Source: [Actinobacillus] rossii (GTDB taxonomy: Bacteria; Pseudomonadota; Gammaproteobacteria; Enterobacterales; Pasteurellaceae). Taken from it: a stretch of DNA of 64,000 nucleotides. Numbering within the stretch: the first letter of the stretch is position 1; the number at the start of each line of letters is the position of its first letter. The translations under genes were made by a program, and so were the position numbers. Shown here one piece after another: positions 18,843 through 27,980 of the stretch. Under the pieces are notes generated by a model that was not told the DNA's origin, did not search any database, and worked only from the letters and a program-made list of their open reading frames with translations. The stretch is taken from assembly GCA_900444965.1 (NCBI GenBank), contig UFRQ01000003.1:1116001-1180000 (forward strand), given 5' to 3'.

Positions 18843-20273
18843 ATGGACATCAATAAATCTGTTGGCTTTGGTTATGATAGTGAACATAACGATAGTCTAA
18901 CGAAAAGTGGTATTAATACCGCGAATATCCAAATCCGAGATGAAAATGCTCAAATCACAAAAACAGGGCAAACCGTTAATACCGCTTTAACTGGTATTCA
19001 TTCAAATGTTACTACAGAAAGTGCGGTCGAGAATTCGGGTAAATTGGAACAGAATTTTGATAAAGAACAGCTCCAAAAAGAGCTGAATACACAATTAGAA
19101 GTCACGCAGAGGTTCGATCAGAATCGTCAAGAATTGAAAGCAGAATATTATGCGACCATTGATAAAAAACGCGAAGAAGCCACCGAGATTCGCCGAAAAA
19201 ATGGCGGTTATGATACGGAAAGCTCTAAAAAGCTCGATCAAGAAACGAATGACTTAAATGAACAAATTCGTTGGATTGATATGGGGTTAGGTCTTGCTTG
19301 GGGATTAGGCAATGCGGATATGACACAGTTAATGTTTGGGACAACGCAAGCAGATAGAGCGTATCGTTCAGCAACTGCTCCGAAAGAAATGTGGATCCAA
19401 CATTGTTCTTCTAGTCAATCAATAGACTGCCAAAGCCGGCAAATTTGGTCTTTGGATGATCTTACAACTGAAGAACGAACAAGATTAGAAAATGAAGATA
19501 TTTTGGTAGTATCTAACCCTGGTATTTTTAATGATCGAGAAGATGCATTAAAAAATGCGCAAAAACAAAATAAAAGCGAAGCTAATCAAAACGGTATTAT
19601 AACTATTATGAATCCACCAACTGGTGACTATAAAGGATGGGGTGGATGGAAGTTAGCAACAGCATTACCATCTGAATTACTTTATGCTTTTTATGATAAA
19701 TTGAATGATAGCCTTTTTAATGGGTTGTTACCATTAACAAATTCTGAGAAGTTAAATCAGGATGTTTATTTAGAAACAAAAGCTAAAAATTATACGTTAG
19801 ATACAAGTAATCATAGCCGTGGCGGTATGACCGCAAGTGTAGCACTTCAGAATTTGAATATTTGGAGAGGAATAAATGATATACCAATTAGAAAAGCGCG
19901 TTTCTATGGTACAGCAACAAATGTTCAAGCATATAGCAATCAACTAAACAAAAATGGATTTACTTACCAAGGAAAAGACGGAAAAACATATCAGAGTGGT
20001 GCATATTCAGCTGTTCATCACTCAGATGGAGTTGGTTTGATTCCTGTGCTTTTAGGGGGAAATAGTTCAACTGGTGGAAATTGTATTTTGTGTTATTCGC
20101 ATAGTAGTTATTATGCTGAAGTACCCGATAAGATTAAATATCAAAAAGATTATGAAATTTTTTCAGAAATTTGGGGAATATCTAAAAATAAACATGATAA
20201 CCTTTCGCTTCCTAAGGTGGTAATTCCAAGTAATACAAAACTGGGGGAGAATATCAATGAAAATGCTTTTTAA
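18843..20273 (+). CDS. Orphan FhaB/CdiA-like C-terminal module 1 with hydrolase-like toxin domain
   Basis: A 476-residue fragment of a filamentous haemagglutinin. The N-terminal part (SGINTANIQIRDENAQ, residues about 20-35) matches the linker before FHA C-termini and is also found in the longer copy at about 25880. The C-terminal 250 residues form a domain with PTGDY, then NHSRGGMTASVAL (Ser325), then AVHHSDGVG, then CYSHSSYYAE: Ser, Asp and His in the order of an alpha/beta-hydrolase triad. This reading is mine and not a database match. The gene begins just after IS481 copy 2 with a weak ribosome binding site, so it may not be translated. The lipoprotein gene overlaps its end by 17 bases. 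Confidence 0.7.
   Translation: MDINKSVGFGYDSEHNDSLTKSGINTANIQIRDENAQITKTGQTVNTALTGIHSNVTTESAVENSGKLEQNFDKEQLQKELNTQLEVTQRFDQNRQELKAEYYATIDKKREEATEIRRKNGGYDTESSKKLDQETNDLNEQIRWIDMGLGLAWGLGNADMTQLMFGTTQADRAYRSATAPKEMWIQHCSSSQSIDCQSRQIWSLDDLTTEERTRLENEDILVVSNPGIFNDREDALKNAQKQNKSEANQNGIITIMNPPTGDYKGWGGWKLATALPSELLYAFYDKLNDSLFNGLLPLTNSEKLNQDVYLETKAKNYTLDTSNHSRGGMTASVALQNLNIWRGINDIPIRKARFYGTATNVQAYSNQLNKNGFTYQGKDGKTYQSGAYSAVHHSDGVGLIPVLLGGNSSTGGNCILCYSHSSYYAEVPDKIKYQKDYEIFSEIWGISKNKHDNLSLPKVVIPSNTKLGENINENAF
19425..20078 (+). repeat. 654-bp direct repeat, copy A (pairs with 21500-22153)
   Basis: Covers the toxin-domain coding sequence. By eye the two copies have the same length and differ at about ten positions. 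Homology starts at GACTGCCAAAGCC and ends at CAACTGGTGGA, after which the two modules diverge. Confidence 0.85.
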
Positions 20274-20499
20274 CTTATTAATATTATTTTTAATGACCGG
20301 TTGTTACCCTTGTAAATTTCTTGATTGGAACTGTAACCAAGGATTAGCTGATACCCCAAAATGGAGAAAAATCCATAAATGCCAAGATATCCAATTAAAA
20401 CAAGCATTAAAGATAACCCCTTATTCAAAGGAATTACATGAAAAAATTATTGATGAATGCATACGCTTTGAAGGCAATTATAGATATGACTCAAACTAG
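20257..20499 (+). CDS. Small lipoprotein 1, candidate immunity protein of module 1
   Basis: 80 residues with a short signal peptide and lipobox LMTGC (Cys16). The mature part starts YPCKFLDWN and contains further cysteines, including HKC and DEC about 33 residues apart. The DWN motif plus a spaced Cys pair recurs in the other lipoproteins of this locus. A GGGGGA ribosome binding site lies within the preceding gene and the frames overlap by 17 bases, so expression is coupled to the toxin module. The immunity role is inferred from position. Confidence 0.7.
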   Translation: MKMLFNLLILFLMTGCYPCKFLDWNCNQGLADTPKWRKIHKCQDIQLKQALKITPYSKELHEKIIDECIRFEGNYRYDSN

Positions 20500-20836
20500 C
20501 TATGCAGAGAATGGGCTATTCAGCAACTCATAACTCAGGTGAAGTTGGTTTGATTCCTGTTCTTTTAGACGGGAACAGTTCAACTAGCGGGGACTATGTA
20601 TTTTGCTATCTAGTGGGAATTGTGTATTTTGTTATTCGCATAGTAGTTATTTTGGTGAAAAACCAAGGAAATATCTTATTAATGAGCAAGGTGAATACAT
20701 TAGCTCAAAAGGAAATATTGTTTCTGAAGAAAATAAAATCACAAATCAATATTATGATGAATTTAATGAAAAATGGTCTTCGGAAAATAATAACGCGCCC
20801 GCTTTATTAAAAATCATCAATAGTAAAGGGGAATAA
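20500..20836 (+). pseudogene. Broken C-terminal module 2 (toxin-domain tail, frameshifted and partly duplicated)
   Basis: Two overlapping frames hold pieces of the hydrolase-like domain tail. One gives ATHNSGEVGLIPVLLDGNSST; the other gives GNCVFCYSHSSYFGEKP and continues to a stop at 20836. The segment around GGAAC/GGGAAT is repeated, indicating imperfect recombination. Compared with module 1 everything upstream, including the HSRGG motif, is absent. Confidence 0.65.
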
Positions 20837-20838
20837 AA

Positions 20839-21159
20839 ATGAAAAAATATAGTTATATGATATTTATGATTACGTTTTTAACCTCTTGTTGCACACATAG
20901 TACTTGTATTGTTACGAGAGCTTGGAATGGAGCCTATTCAAGGGAAAATACTCATAAAGAAATGGAAAAAAAGAGAAAGGAATATTATGAAAATGAGCCA
21001 TATGAGAAAAAACAGTTAAGGCGAAAAAATCAAGAAATCTGTGATAAATTAAGTCGTTTTATTTTTAAGAAAACTAAAAAAGAAGAACCAGAAAAAATTA
21101 TAAATATGAGTGATTTATATATGGATTGCATGCGAGATAGAGGAACTCCTGAAATATAG
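20839..21159 (+). CDS. Small lipoprotein 2, candidate immunity protein of module 2
   Basis: 106 residues; signal peptide with lipobox FLTSC. The mature part has RAWNGAYS and a C-terminal DCMRDRG, the WNG and CMxxxG features shared with its neighbours. Lysine- and glutamate-rich middle (about residues 40-90) suggests a helical, charged body. An AGGGGAA ribosome binding site lies 8 bases before ATG, and it follows the module 2 stop by 2 bases. Confidence 0.7.
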   Translation: MKKYSYMIFMITFLTSCCTHSTCIVTRAWNGAYSRENTHKEMEKKRKEYYENEPYEKKQLRRKNQEICDKLSRFIFKKTKKEEPEKIINMSDLYMDCMRDRGTPEI

Positions 21160-21346
21160 GTAAAGTATGCTATATTTAATCCAAATCCTTCTTTACCAAT
21201 ACAGATTAATAAATAGGGAAGATAATTTCAGCAATAATCAATAATTCAGTTCCAAAAATCATGATTGAAGAGAAGGATCGTAAATCACGCCACACATCTA
21301 CAACAGATGGTAATGGTACGATTGAGTATAATGGGAGAAAATATAT
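21160..21346 (+). other. Spacer with possible remnant of another module C-terminus
   Basis: No complete gene. From about 21228 one frame reads VPKIMIEEKDRKSRHTSTTD and continues to YNGRKYILN, which could be the tail of a different toxin domain, but it has no start and no match elsewhere in the window. Confidence 0.3.
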
Positions 21347-22366
21347 ATTAAACTCATTATATTGTTGCCGTTAGTGTTTATGTTAACTGCTTGCCCACCA
21401 CGAGTTACAAGAAATATATGGAATGGTGTTTATTCTCAACGGGCCACATTGGAAGAATTTGAGAAAGAGAGAGCTGAATATTATGCAAAACAATCAAAAG
21501 ACTGCCAAAGCCGACAAATTTGGTCTTTGGATGATCTTACAACTGAAGAACGAACAAGATTAGAAAATGAAGATATTTTGGTAGTATCTAACCCTGGTAT
21601 TTTTAATGATCGAGAAGATGCATTAAAAAATGCACAAAAACAAAATAAAAGCGAAGCTAATCAAAACGGTATTATAACTATTATGAATCCACCAACTGGT
21701 GACTATAAAGGATGGGATGGATGGAAGTTAGCAACAGCATTACCATCTGAATTACTTTATGCTTTTTATGATAAATTGAATGATAGCCTTTTTAATGGGT
21801 TGTTACCATTAACAAATTCTGAGAAGTTAAATCAGGATGTTTATTTAGAAACAAAAGCTAAAAATTATACGTTAGATACAAGCAATCATAGCCGAGGCGG
21901 TATGACAGCAAGTGTAGCACTTCAGAATTTGAATATTTGGAGAGGAATAAATGATATGCCAATTAGAAAAGCGCGTTTCTATGGTACAGCAACAAATGTT
22001 CAAGCATATAGCAATCAACTAAACAAAAATGGATTTACTTACCAAGGAAAAGACGGAAAAACATATCAGAGTGGTGCATATTCAGCTGTTCATCACTCAG
22101 ATGGAGTTGGTTTGATTCCTGTTCTTTTAGGGGGAAATAGTTCAACTGGTGGAGCTTGTGTATTTTGTTATTCTCATAGTAGTTATTTTGCGGAAATTCC
22201 AAATGAATATCTAATAGATATTAATGGTAGCTTAATAAAAAATTCTCTTTATGAACAATATGAACATATTTGGGGGGCTATTAATTCTAGAAAAGAAAAT
22301 TTATCAATACCTACATTAGTAGAACCAACTAACTTAAATGGGGTGATTGATGAAAAAGCTTTCTAA
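21347..22366 (+). CDS. Chimeric gene: lipoprotein N-terminus fused in frame to hydrolase-like toxin domain (module 3)
   Basis: The first 50 codons encode a lipoprotein signal and body start (KLIILLPLVFMLTAC, then RNIWNGVYSQRATLEEF), matching lipoprotein 2. At KQSKDCQSRQIW the frame passes into the 654-bp repeat and continues as the full toxin domain with NHSRGG, AVHHSDGVG and CYSHSSYFAE. The lipoprotein would start at ATT (21347), which is a poor start; TTG at 21362 is the first usual codon and would shorten the signal peptide. This looks like recombination that joined an immunity gene to a toxin domain. Followed by an overlapping lipoprotein gene. Confidence 0.65.
   Translation: MKLIILLPLVFMLTACPPRVTRNIWNGVYSQRATLEEFEKERAEYYAKQSKDCQSRQIWSLDDLTTEERTRLENEDILVVSNPGIFNDREDALKNAQKQNKSEANQNGIITIMNPPTGDYKGWDGWKLATALPSELLYAFYDKLNDSLFNGLLPLTNSEKLNQDVYLETKAKNYTLDTSNHSRGGMTASVALQNLNIWRGINDMPIRKARFYGTATNVQAYSNQLNKNGFTYQGKDGKTYQSGAYSAVHHSDGVGLIPVLLGGNSSTGGACVFCYSHSSYFAEIPNEYLIDINGSLIKNSLYEQYEHIWGAINSRKENLSIPTLVEPTNLNGVIDEKAF
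21500..22153 (+). repeat. 654-bp direct repeat, copy B (pairs with 19425-20078)
   Basis: Same length as copy A with only about ten differences, for example GGGATGG for GGGGTGG. Its last 25 bases and the following 50 bases recur again at 22738-22812, showing a third partial copy. Confidence 0.85.
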
Positions 22367-22643
22367 ATTAAAATTAAATTTAGTTTTATGTCTCGGTTTA
22401 AATGCTTGTGGCGGTTTTTTAAACCCATTTGATGAAGCATTTTTAGACTGGAATGACTCTAGAATAGATAAAGAATATAATAAGCAAATATCTTCTGGAT
22501 ATGAATATATATATCAAGGAACAGCTTCTCAAGCTAGAAAAATAGCTAATGAATGTAAAAAGTTATATTTAAATGATATTAAAAAACGAGATATTTGCTT
22601 ACAAAAAAGGGGATTTACTAAACTAAATAAATCGTCCCAATAG
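22350..22643 (+). CDS. Small lipoprotein 3, candidate immunity protein of module 3
   Basis: 97 residues; signal peptide ends in a lipobox GLNAC. The mature part has AFLDWNDSR, then NECKK and DICLQKRGF, repeating the LDWN plus two-cysteine pattern. The ATG at 22350 overlaps the end of the preceding gene by 17 bases; a TTG just upstream is not needed. Preceded by GGGGTGATT as ribosome binding site. Confidence 0.7.
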   Translation: MKKLSKLKLNLVLCLGLNACGGFLNPFDEAFLDWNDSRIDKEYNKQISSGYEYIYQGTASQARKIANECKKLYLNDIKKRDICLQKRGFTKLNKSSQ

Positions 22644-22738
22644 GAAAAATAGGGGACAAATTTGACTCTAAATTGCAACATTAATGGTAAGTAGCATAAA
22701 TAAGGTGACTAGTACTATCAGTGATGGCGTAATTTTGT

Positions 22739-22972
22739 TTAGGGGGAAATAGAGCAACTGGTGGAGCTTGTGTATTTTGTTATTCTCATAGTAGTTATTT
22801 TGCGGAAATTCCTGAAAAATATCTTGATAACAATAAAAAAGTTATCAATCCAGAATACATAAATTATATTAATGTTTGGGGAGCACCTAATAATAGAAAA
22901 AATACATCAGAACCAGAGCTTGTTATGCCCAATAATAATTCAGGTGGTTTTTATGAAAATTCTCCTTATTAG
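22739..22972 (+). pseudogene. C-terminal module 4, toxin-domain tail only
   Basis: Begins inside the domain at LGGNRATGGACVFCYSHSSYFAE and ends at NSGGFYENSPY. It lacks the HSRGG part and any start. Its first 74 bases are nearly identical to 22127-22200. The C-terminal residues differ from other modules, so it represents a distinct variant whose front part has been lost. Confidence 0.65.
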
Positions 22973-23222
22973 TTATTTATGTATCATATTATCTGGATGC
23001 TATGTTAAAACTAACGGCACTATTGGACTTGATTGGAATATGAGAAATATTAATGATTCAATGTTTTATCATCAAGTTTCTATTTGTTTTTCTGAGCAAA
23101 AACAGATTGCGAAATCCAATGTTAAATATACAGAGAAAATTGATACGGATATTTTAAATAAGTGCATAAAAAATACTGATTATAAATTTGTTTCTGATCC
23201 TGAATATAGAATCATCAAGTGA
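22953..23222 (+). CDS. Small lipoprotein 4, candidate immunity protein of module 4
   Basis: 89 residues; signal peptide with lipobox ILSGC at residues 14-18. The mature part has IGLDWNMRN, SICFS and NKCIKNTDYKF, again the LDWN and two-cysteine pattern. The gene overlaps the module 4 tail by 20 bases, which sets the start at 22953 over the open frame upstream. Confidence 0.68.
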   Translation: MKILLISYLCIILSGCYVKTNGTIGLDWNMRNINDSMFYHQVSICFSEQKQIAKSNVKYTEKIDTDILNKCIKNTDYKFVSDPEYRIIK

Positions 23223-23331
23223 CTGTATAGACCGTATTTCCACTTAATGACAATAAAGTCACGATGTATTTTAGTTATTTCAGTAGATAAAAAATACTGA
23301 TTGTTCAAGAACAGAGAATGCTGAAAGTCAG

Positions 23332-23372
23332 ATGAACATCAATAAATCAGTTGGCTTTGGATATGGTGTGGT
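23332..23372 (+). pseudogene. FHA fragment joined to the haemagglutinin repeat region
   Basis: ATGAACATCAATAAATCAG and the following GGCTTTGGATATGGT match the opening of module 1 at 18843, then the sequence switches to FHA repeat coding (VWFVNKEVSLPSGK) in another frame. The switch marks a deletion or recombination joint within fhaB-like DNA. Confidence 0.55.
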
Positions 23373-24661
23373 TTGTGAACAAAGAAGTGAGCTTGCCGAG
23401 CGGCAAAACCTTAACAGTCTTAACACCGCAAGTGTATCTTGTGGCGCGCAACCTAGATGTTACCGCGCAAGGGGCATTAATTTCAGCACGTGCAATTGTT
23501 GGCAATATCAATGGCGATATTCAAAATAGCGGCACTATTGCAGGACGAAATCTCACCGCACTTTCGGCAAAAAACATTCAAAACCATGGCGTAGTATTGG
23601 GCAATACGGTTAATTTGAATGCAGAGCAACGGTTAGTCAATCTCGGCGGTAAAATTCAAGCGTTGGATTCTGTGACATTAATTGGTGGTCAAGGCGTAGA
23701 GATTGCCAGCCAAACAAGCCACAGCGCGAATACGGATAGTGCAGGTAACGCCTTTGCACATACCCATATCGACCGCCAAGCAGACATTCATGCCGGCGGA
23801 AAATTAACAGTTTACAGCCCGAAAGATGTCGCTGTGAAAGCCGCCAATCTCAGCGCCGATATTATTCATATTCAAGGCAATCAGGTTGAGTTTGGCACGG
23901 TCGCTACCCACAACAAACAACATTATAACGGAGATGCGGACAACTATTATCGTCTAGACCAAACCCAAGAAGTGGGCAGTCAACTGACGGCAAAAAATGA
24001 TGTGAACATTTTAAGCGAAAATCACACCGCACTTCGTCAAGCCGGCGTACACAGCGATAAGGGCACGGTTGTCATTGGTTCAGTGCAGGGTGATGTACAA
24101 ATCCAAGAGGGACGTCACCAAGAGCAACTGTCTTTTGGTGCAAAAAGCACCCACCACGGTACTTTGCAGACTATCACCTCGGTGACTAAACATGACCATC
24201 ATTATGATACCGCACAAGGCTCCGCCATTGATGGGAACAATATTTTATTACAAGCCAATAACGGCAATGTGAGTGTTCAGGGTTCAAATGTAGTAGCGGA
24301 AAACCGTGTTTTTGAAGAAGATTTTGAGAAAACGAGCAAATCAGGCTTAATGGGCGGTGGCGGATTAGGTTTTAGTGTAGGCTCGAAAAAAGAAAAAGTG
24401 GAACAAGACCGTACGCAAGAAAGTGCGGTAAGTAGCCAAGTGGGCAGTTTAAAAGGCCACACCACCCTTCAAGCAAACAATCATTACCAACAAACAGGCA
24501 GTGTTGTGACCGCAGTCAATGGGGATGTCGATATTCTTGCCAAATCAGCCAACATCACCGCGGCACATTCGGATTATGAGAGTAATTATAAATACACGAT
24601 GGAGCAAAAGGGTGTCACGATAGCTTTAACCGGTGCCGTTGCGGCAGCGATACAGCGGTAG
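23366..24661 (+). pseudogene. Filamentous haemagglutinin (FhaB/CdiA-like) repeat region, part 1, ended by frameshift
   Basis: Encodes beta-helical FHA repeats (VYLVARNLDVTAQGALISA, NGDIQNSGTIAGRNL, LTAKNDVNILSE) of the stalk of a two-partner secreted adhesin or contact-dependent toxin. The N-terminal TPS secretion domain is missing. The frame ends with AVAAAIQR and a TAG; restoring one base near 24648 (GCGGCAGC) yields AAADTAVDSTVKSAKS and continues into the next fragment, so a single-base loss broke the gene. Higher GC than the flanking modules and several uptake words fit an old, chromosomal fhaB core. Confidence 0.85.
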
Positions 24662-27264
24662 ATTCGACCGTAAAATCTGCAAAATCGGTGGGTAGCAGTA
24701 AAAACAACCGAGTGAATGCAATGGCAGTGGCGAATGCTGGTTTTGAAGCATTGCGTGTAGCAGAACAACTGCAAGGTGTTGCTGATGCGGTATCAAACGG
24801 CTCTGCGACGGGCGGTGCGGTAGGAGTAAGCATTACCTACGGGCAACAAAAAACGGAACAGACCCAGCATAGCGAAGGGAATACTGCTGAGAAAAGCCAA
24901 GTGAATGCAGGCGGTAACGTCACTATCACGGCACAGGGCAAAGGCGAACAGTCGCATCTTACGATTGACGGGGCGGATGTTTCCGGTCAGGCTGGTACAC
25001 ATCTAAAAGCGGAAGGGGATGTGAATATTCTCGCCGCAGACGAAAACCATCTTGGACGTAGTAAAAACAAATCCAGTGGTTTTAATGTGGGTGTAGCGAT
25101 TCAAATCGGTGGCGGACTTTCAGCCGGCATTACCGCCGGCGGTAACGTGGCGAAAGGTTACGGCAACGGCGAAAGTCAAGCGTGGGTAGCAAGCCAAGTG
25201 GGCAGTGAAAGCAGCAAAACTACGATTGAGGGCGGTAAGGATACGAATGTTATCGGCTCACAAGTGAAGGGTAAACGGGTTGAAGTTAGCGCGGAAAACC
25301 TGAATATCGAAAGTTTACAAGACACGGCAAAATACGAGGGCAAACAGGAAAGTGCGTCGGGACAAGTCACGGTCGGCTATGGCTTTTCGGCAGGCGGCAG
25401 TTACAGCAAATCGAAAGTTAATTCTAATTATGCCAGTGTAAAAACACAGGCAGGGATTTATGCCGGGGATGAGGGGTATGACATCCACGTTAAAGAACAT
25501 ACCGAACTCACAGGTGGATTAGTAACTTCGACGGATAAGGCAGAGACAGAAGGTAAAAACCGTTTTAGTACAGGGACGCTAAATGCCACAGATATTGAAA
25601 ACCATGCGGATTACAAAGGCAGCGGCATCAGTGTAAGCGGCTCGGCGGCAATGAATTTTGATACGCCGCTTGGTAATAGCGAAAATGGCATCGCCCAAAG
25701 TAATAAACAAGCGGTGAATGAAAAGGGTGAAAAAATCTACCTTGACTCACAAGGTCATGAAACAACAGAGGCGAAAACGGGCGGTCAAGCCAACCAAGCC
25801 AAATTAGCGACGGGCTTAGCCTCGCTCACGGGCGGCGTCAATATCGGTTATGGCAGTGACGGCGACAGCCAACGCAGCCGAACGAAATCGGGGATTAACA
25901 CGGCGAATATCGACATTCGGGACAGCCAAGCACAACAAACGGAGACAGGTAAGACCGTCGAAGAAATACGGGCACAAGTGAAAACGGAGATTCATACTGA
26001 CAACGCCGAAAGTCATAGTGGCAAGTTGGAAAACCGTTTTGATAAAGCTGCCGTCCAAAATGAGTTGGATTATCAAGTAAAAGTACTTCAAGAATTTGAC
26101 AAAAACAGAAAAGAGGTGACAGATTATTTTTATAAAAAAGCTGAAGAAAACAGAGCTGAGGCAGTAGAAATTAGAAAAACAACAGAAATAAATGGAAAAA
26201 CAGGTTATAACACGGAAGTCTCTCTCGAGCTAGAAAGAAAGGCGGATATTTATGACTCTATTGCTTTGGGTACTGATTTAGTTCTTGGAGCAACATATGG
26301 TTGGGGAAATTCTAATTTATTAAATTATGCAGGTATTGGAGCAGTCACAACTCCGGTAGTAAATGTAGCGACAGCCCCAGAGCAGATTTGGGTAACAACT
26401 TGTCAGCAGGATTCATTATATTGTGCGGACAATAATATGGACGGTTCAAAACGCCCGACGGAAAGCGGCAAGGTGCAGATTGGTGATAAACGACAGATTT
26501 TCGATATTACTGAAATAAAACCGTCGGAGACAAGTGGTGTAATTACTCTTTCCAATAATGGAATTTTAAATCCACTGGACGATGCATTAAAAAATGCCAT
26601 TAAGCAAAATAAGTGGGAAACCAATAAAGAGGGAATTGTGGTGGTTTATAACAGACCGACAGGAAACTATGTTTCAGAGTTGTTATATGCAGCTTATGAT
26701 AAAACGAATGACTTATTAGGGGGTAGATTACCATTGACTACAGCTGAAAAAGCTAACTTAAAACTTTATGGCTATGCTAAACAAAATAATTATGCTCTTG
26801 ATATAAGTAGTCATAGTCGGGGAGGGCTAACAGCAAGTGTTGCATTACAAGAAGCAAATAGAATTGGATTAAACAATATTCCGATTCGGGAATCTCGCTT
26901 TTTTGGTACGGCAACGAATGTCAAAGATTATGCAGGTTATTTGAAAGAGAATAATCCGAATGCAGTAACTAAGTCAGCAGTTCATAAAGCGGATTTTGTG
27001 AGTAATAAATGGAATATAGGGTTAATGGGATTTAATGACACAACAGGAGGATATTGTACGTTCTGTTATTCGCATAGTAGTTATTTTGCGGAGAGACCGA
27101 GTGAGTATCTTGTTAATGAAAAAGGGCAGTATATTAATGAAAAGGGATATGTAATTTTAGGAAAAGACAAAATTACTAATGAATATTGGAAAGACTTTAA
27201 TGATAAGTGGAAGCCGACAAGTAGTAATCCAAATTCATCCTTACCAGTGAATATAAAACCTTAA
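24662..27264 (+). pseudogene. FhaB/CdiA-like protein, part 2: FHA repeats plus C-terminal hydrolase-like domain (module 5)
   Basis: Continuation of the frameshifted gene, open from about 24662 with a possible internal ATG at 24688 (858 aa). The first 450 residues are FHA repeats (SQVNAGGNVTITAQGKGE; HLKAEGDVNILAADENH). Then comes the linker KSGINTANIDIRDSQAQQ, and from about residue 600 the toxin-like domain: PTGNYVSELLYA, SSHSRGGLTASVALQ, AVHKADFV, TFCYSHSSYFAERP. This is the most complete version of the module and shows how modules 1-4 were attached. Base composition drops to AT-rich at about 26100, where the variable C-terminus starts. Confidence 0.85.
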
Positions 27265-27276
27265 GGCTTAAATATC

Positions 27277-27504
27277 ATGAAAATAAAAGTGTATGTCTTA
27301 TTACCATTATGTGTACTTTTAACATCTTGTGTAATGAATGAACATGATCCTGTAGTACGTATTTGGAATGATGGTATCCGCCCATCTAAATCAGAAATGA
27401 AGGAAACTAAACGATGTCTTGATGAGGCTTATAAAAAGTACCCTGATGTAGAGAATGAGTATTATGACAGAATGACGTATGTAAGAGAGTGTATGAAAAA
27501 ATAA
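27277..27504 (+). CDS. Small lipoprotein 5, candidate immunity protein of module 5
   Basis: 75 residues; lipobox LLTSC at residues 14-18. The mature part has VVRIWNDGIRPS, KRCLDEAYKKYP and a final RECMKK. Twelve bases after module 5. The closest match in the window is the next gene. Confidence 0.72.
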   Translation: MKIKVYVLLPLCVLLTSCVMNEHDPVVRIWNDGIRPSKSEMKETKRCLDEAYKKYPDVENEYYDRMTYVRECMKK

Positions 27505-27578
27505 CTGAAATAGTATAATTTTACAGATACTAATTCATTACTACCCAAAAAACTTGATCCTAAACAAGGAGGCAAATA

Positions 27579-27815
27579 ATGAAACCAATAATAGTTTCAG
27601 TCATAAGTTTCTTTCTTTTATTGGGGTGTACTTTTTCAGCAGACAGTTATTTTGTTAGATGGTGGAATGGAAATATTCCTATGTCAGATAGTGAACGAAG
27701 AGCTTGGAGCTATTGTTTTAAAGAGTCTGAATTACAGTATCCTGATAGTATAGATCCATTGGGTAAAGAACAATTAAGATATCAGAGAGAGTGTATGAAA
27801 AGAAAAGGCTATTAG
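27579..27815 (+). CDS. Small lipoprotein 6, paralogue of lipoprotein 5
   Basis: 78 residues; lipobox LLLGC. The mature part has FVRWWNGNIPMSDSERR, YCFKESELQYPDS and RECMKRKGY, so it shares with lipoprotein 5 the WN(D/G), Cys, YPD and ECMK positions. A strong AAGGAGG ribosome binding site precedes it. It has no toxin module of its own directly upstream and may be a leftover or second immunity gene. Confidence 0.72.
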   Translation: MKPIIVSVISFFLLLGCTFSADSYFVRWWNGNIPMSDSERRAWSYCFKESELQYPDSIDPLGKEQLRYQRECMKRKGY

Positions 27816-27857
27816 TATTGTATTATTTTTAAACATTACTTACTGAAGTAAACCTTT

Positions 27858-27883
27858 GATAGCACTAGCGTTCACGCTATCGT
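27858..27883 (+). terminator. Hairpin after the lipoprotein 5-6 pair
   Basis: GATAGC and GCTATC pair around ACTAGCGTTCAC (with an inner AGCGTTCACGCT palindrome), 40 bases after the stop, but without a T-run. Confidence 0.4.
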
Positions 27884-27980
27884 TGTTGATTTGATGTCTA
27901 GAGATTGGTTAAAAAAAGAGGGTAAGTAAAAGCAGTCGAGGTAATATCTCTAATATTTTGCAAGAAACAAAGTAGAAGTA

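Noticed and set aside
20502..20810. Open frame 20502-20810 as a separate membrane protein
   Set aside because: Its first part is the toxin-module tail and its hydrophobic second part is the frameshifted reading of CYSHSSYF; it is debris of module 2.
24640..24690. Programmed frameshift or phase-variable repeat in the fhaB-like gene
   Set aside because: There is no homopolymer, tandem repeat or slippery heptamer at the break; simple mutation is the better explanation.
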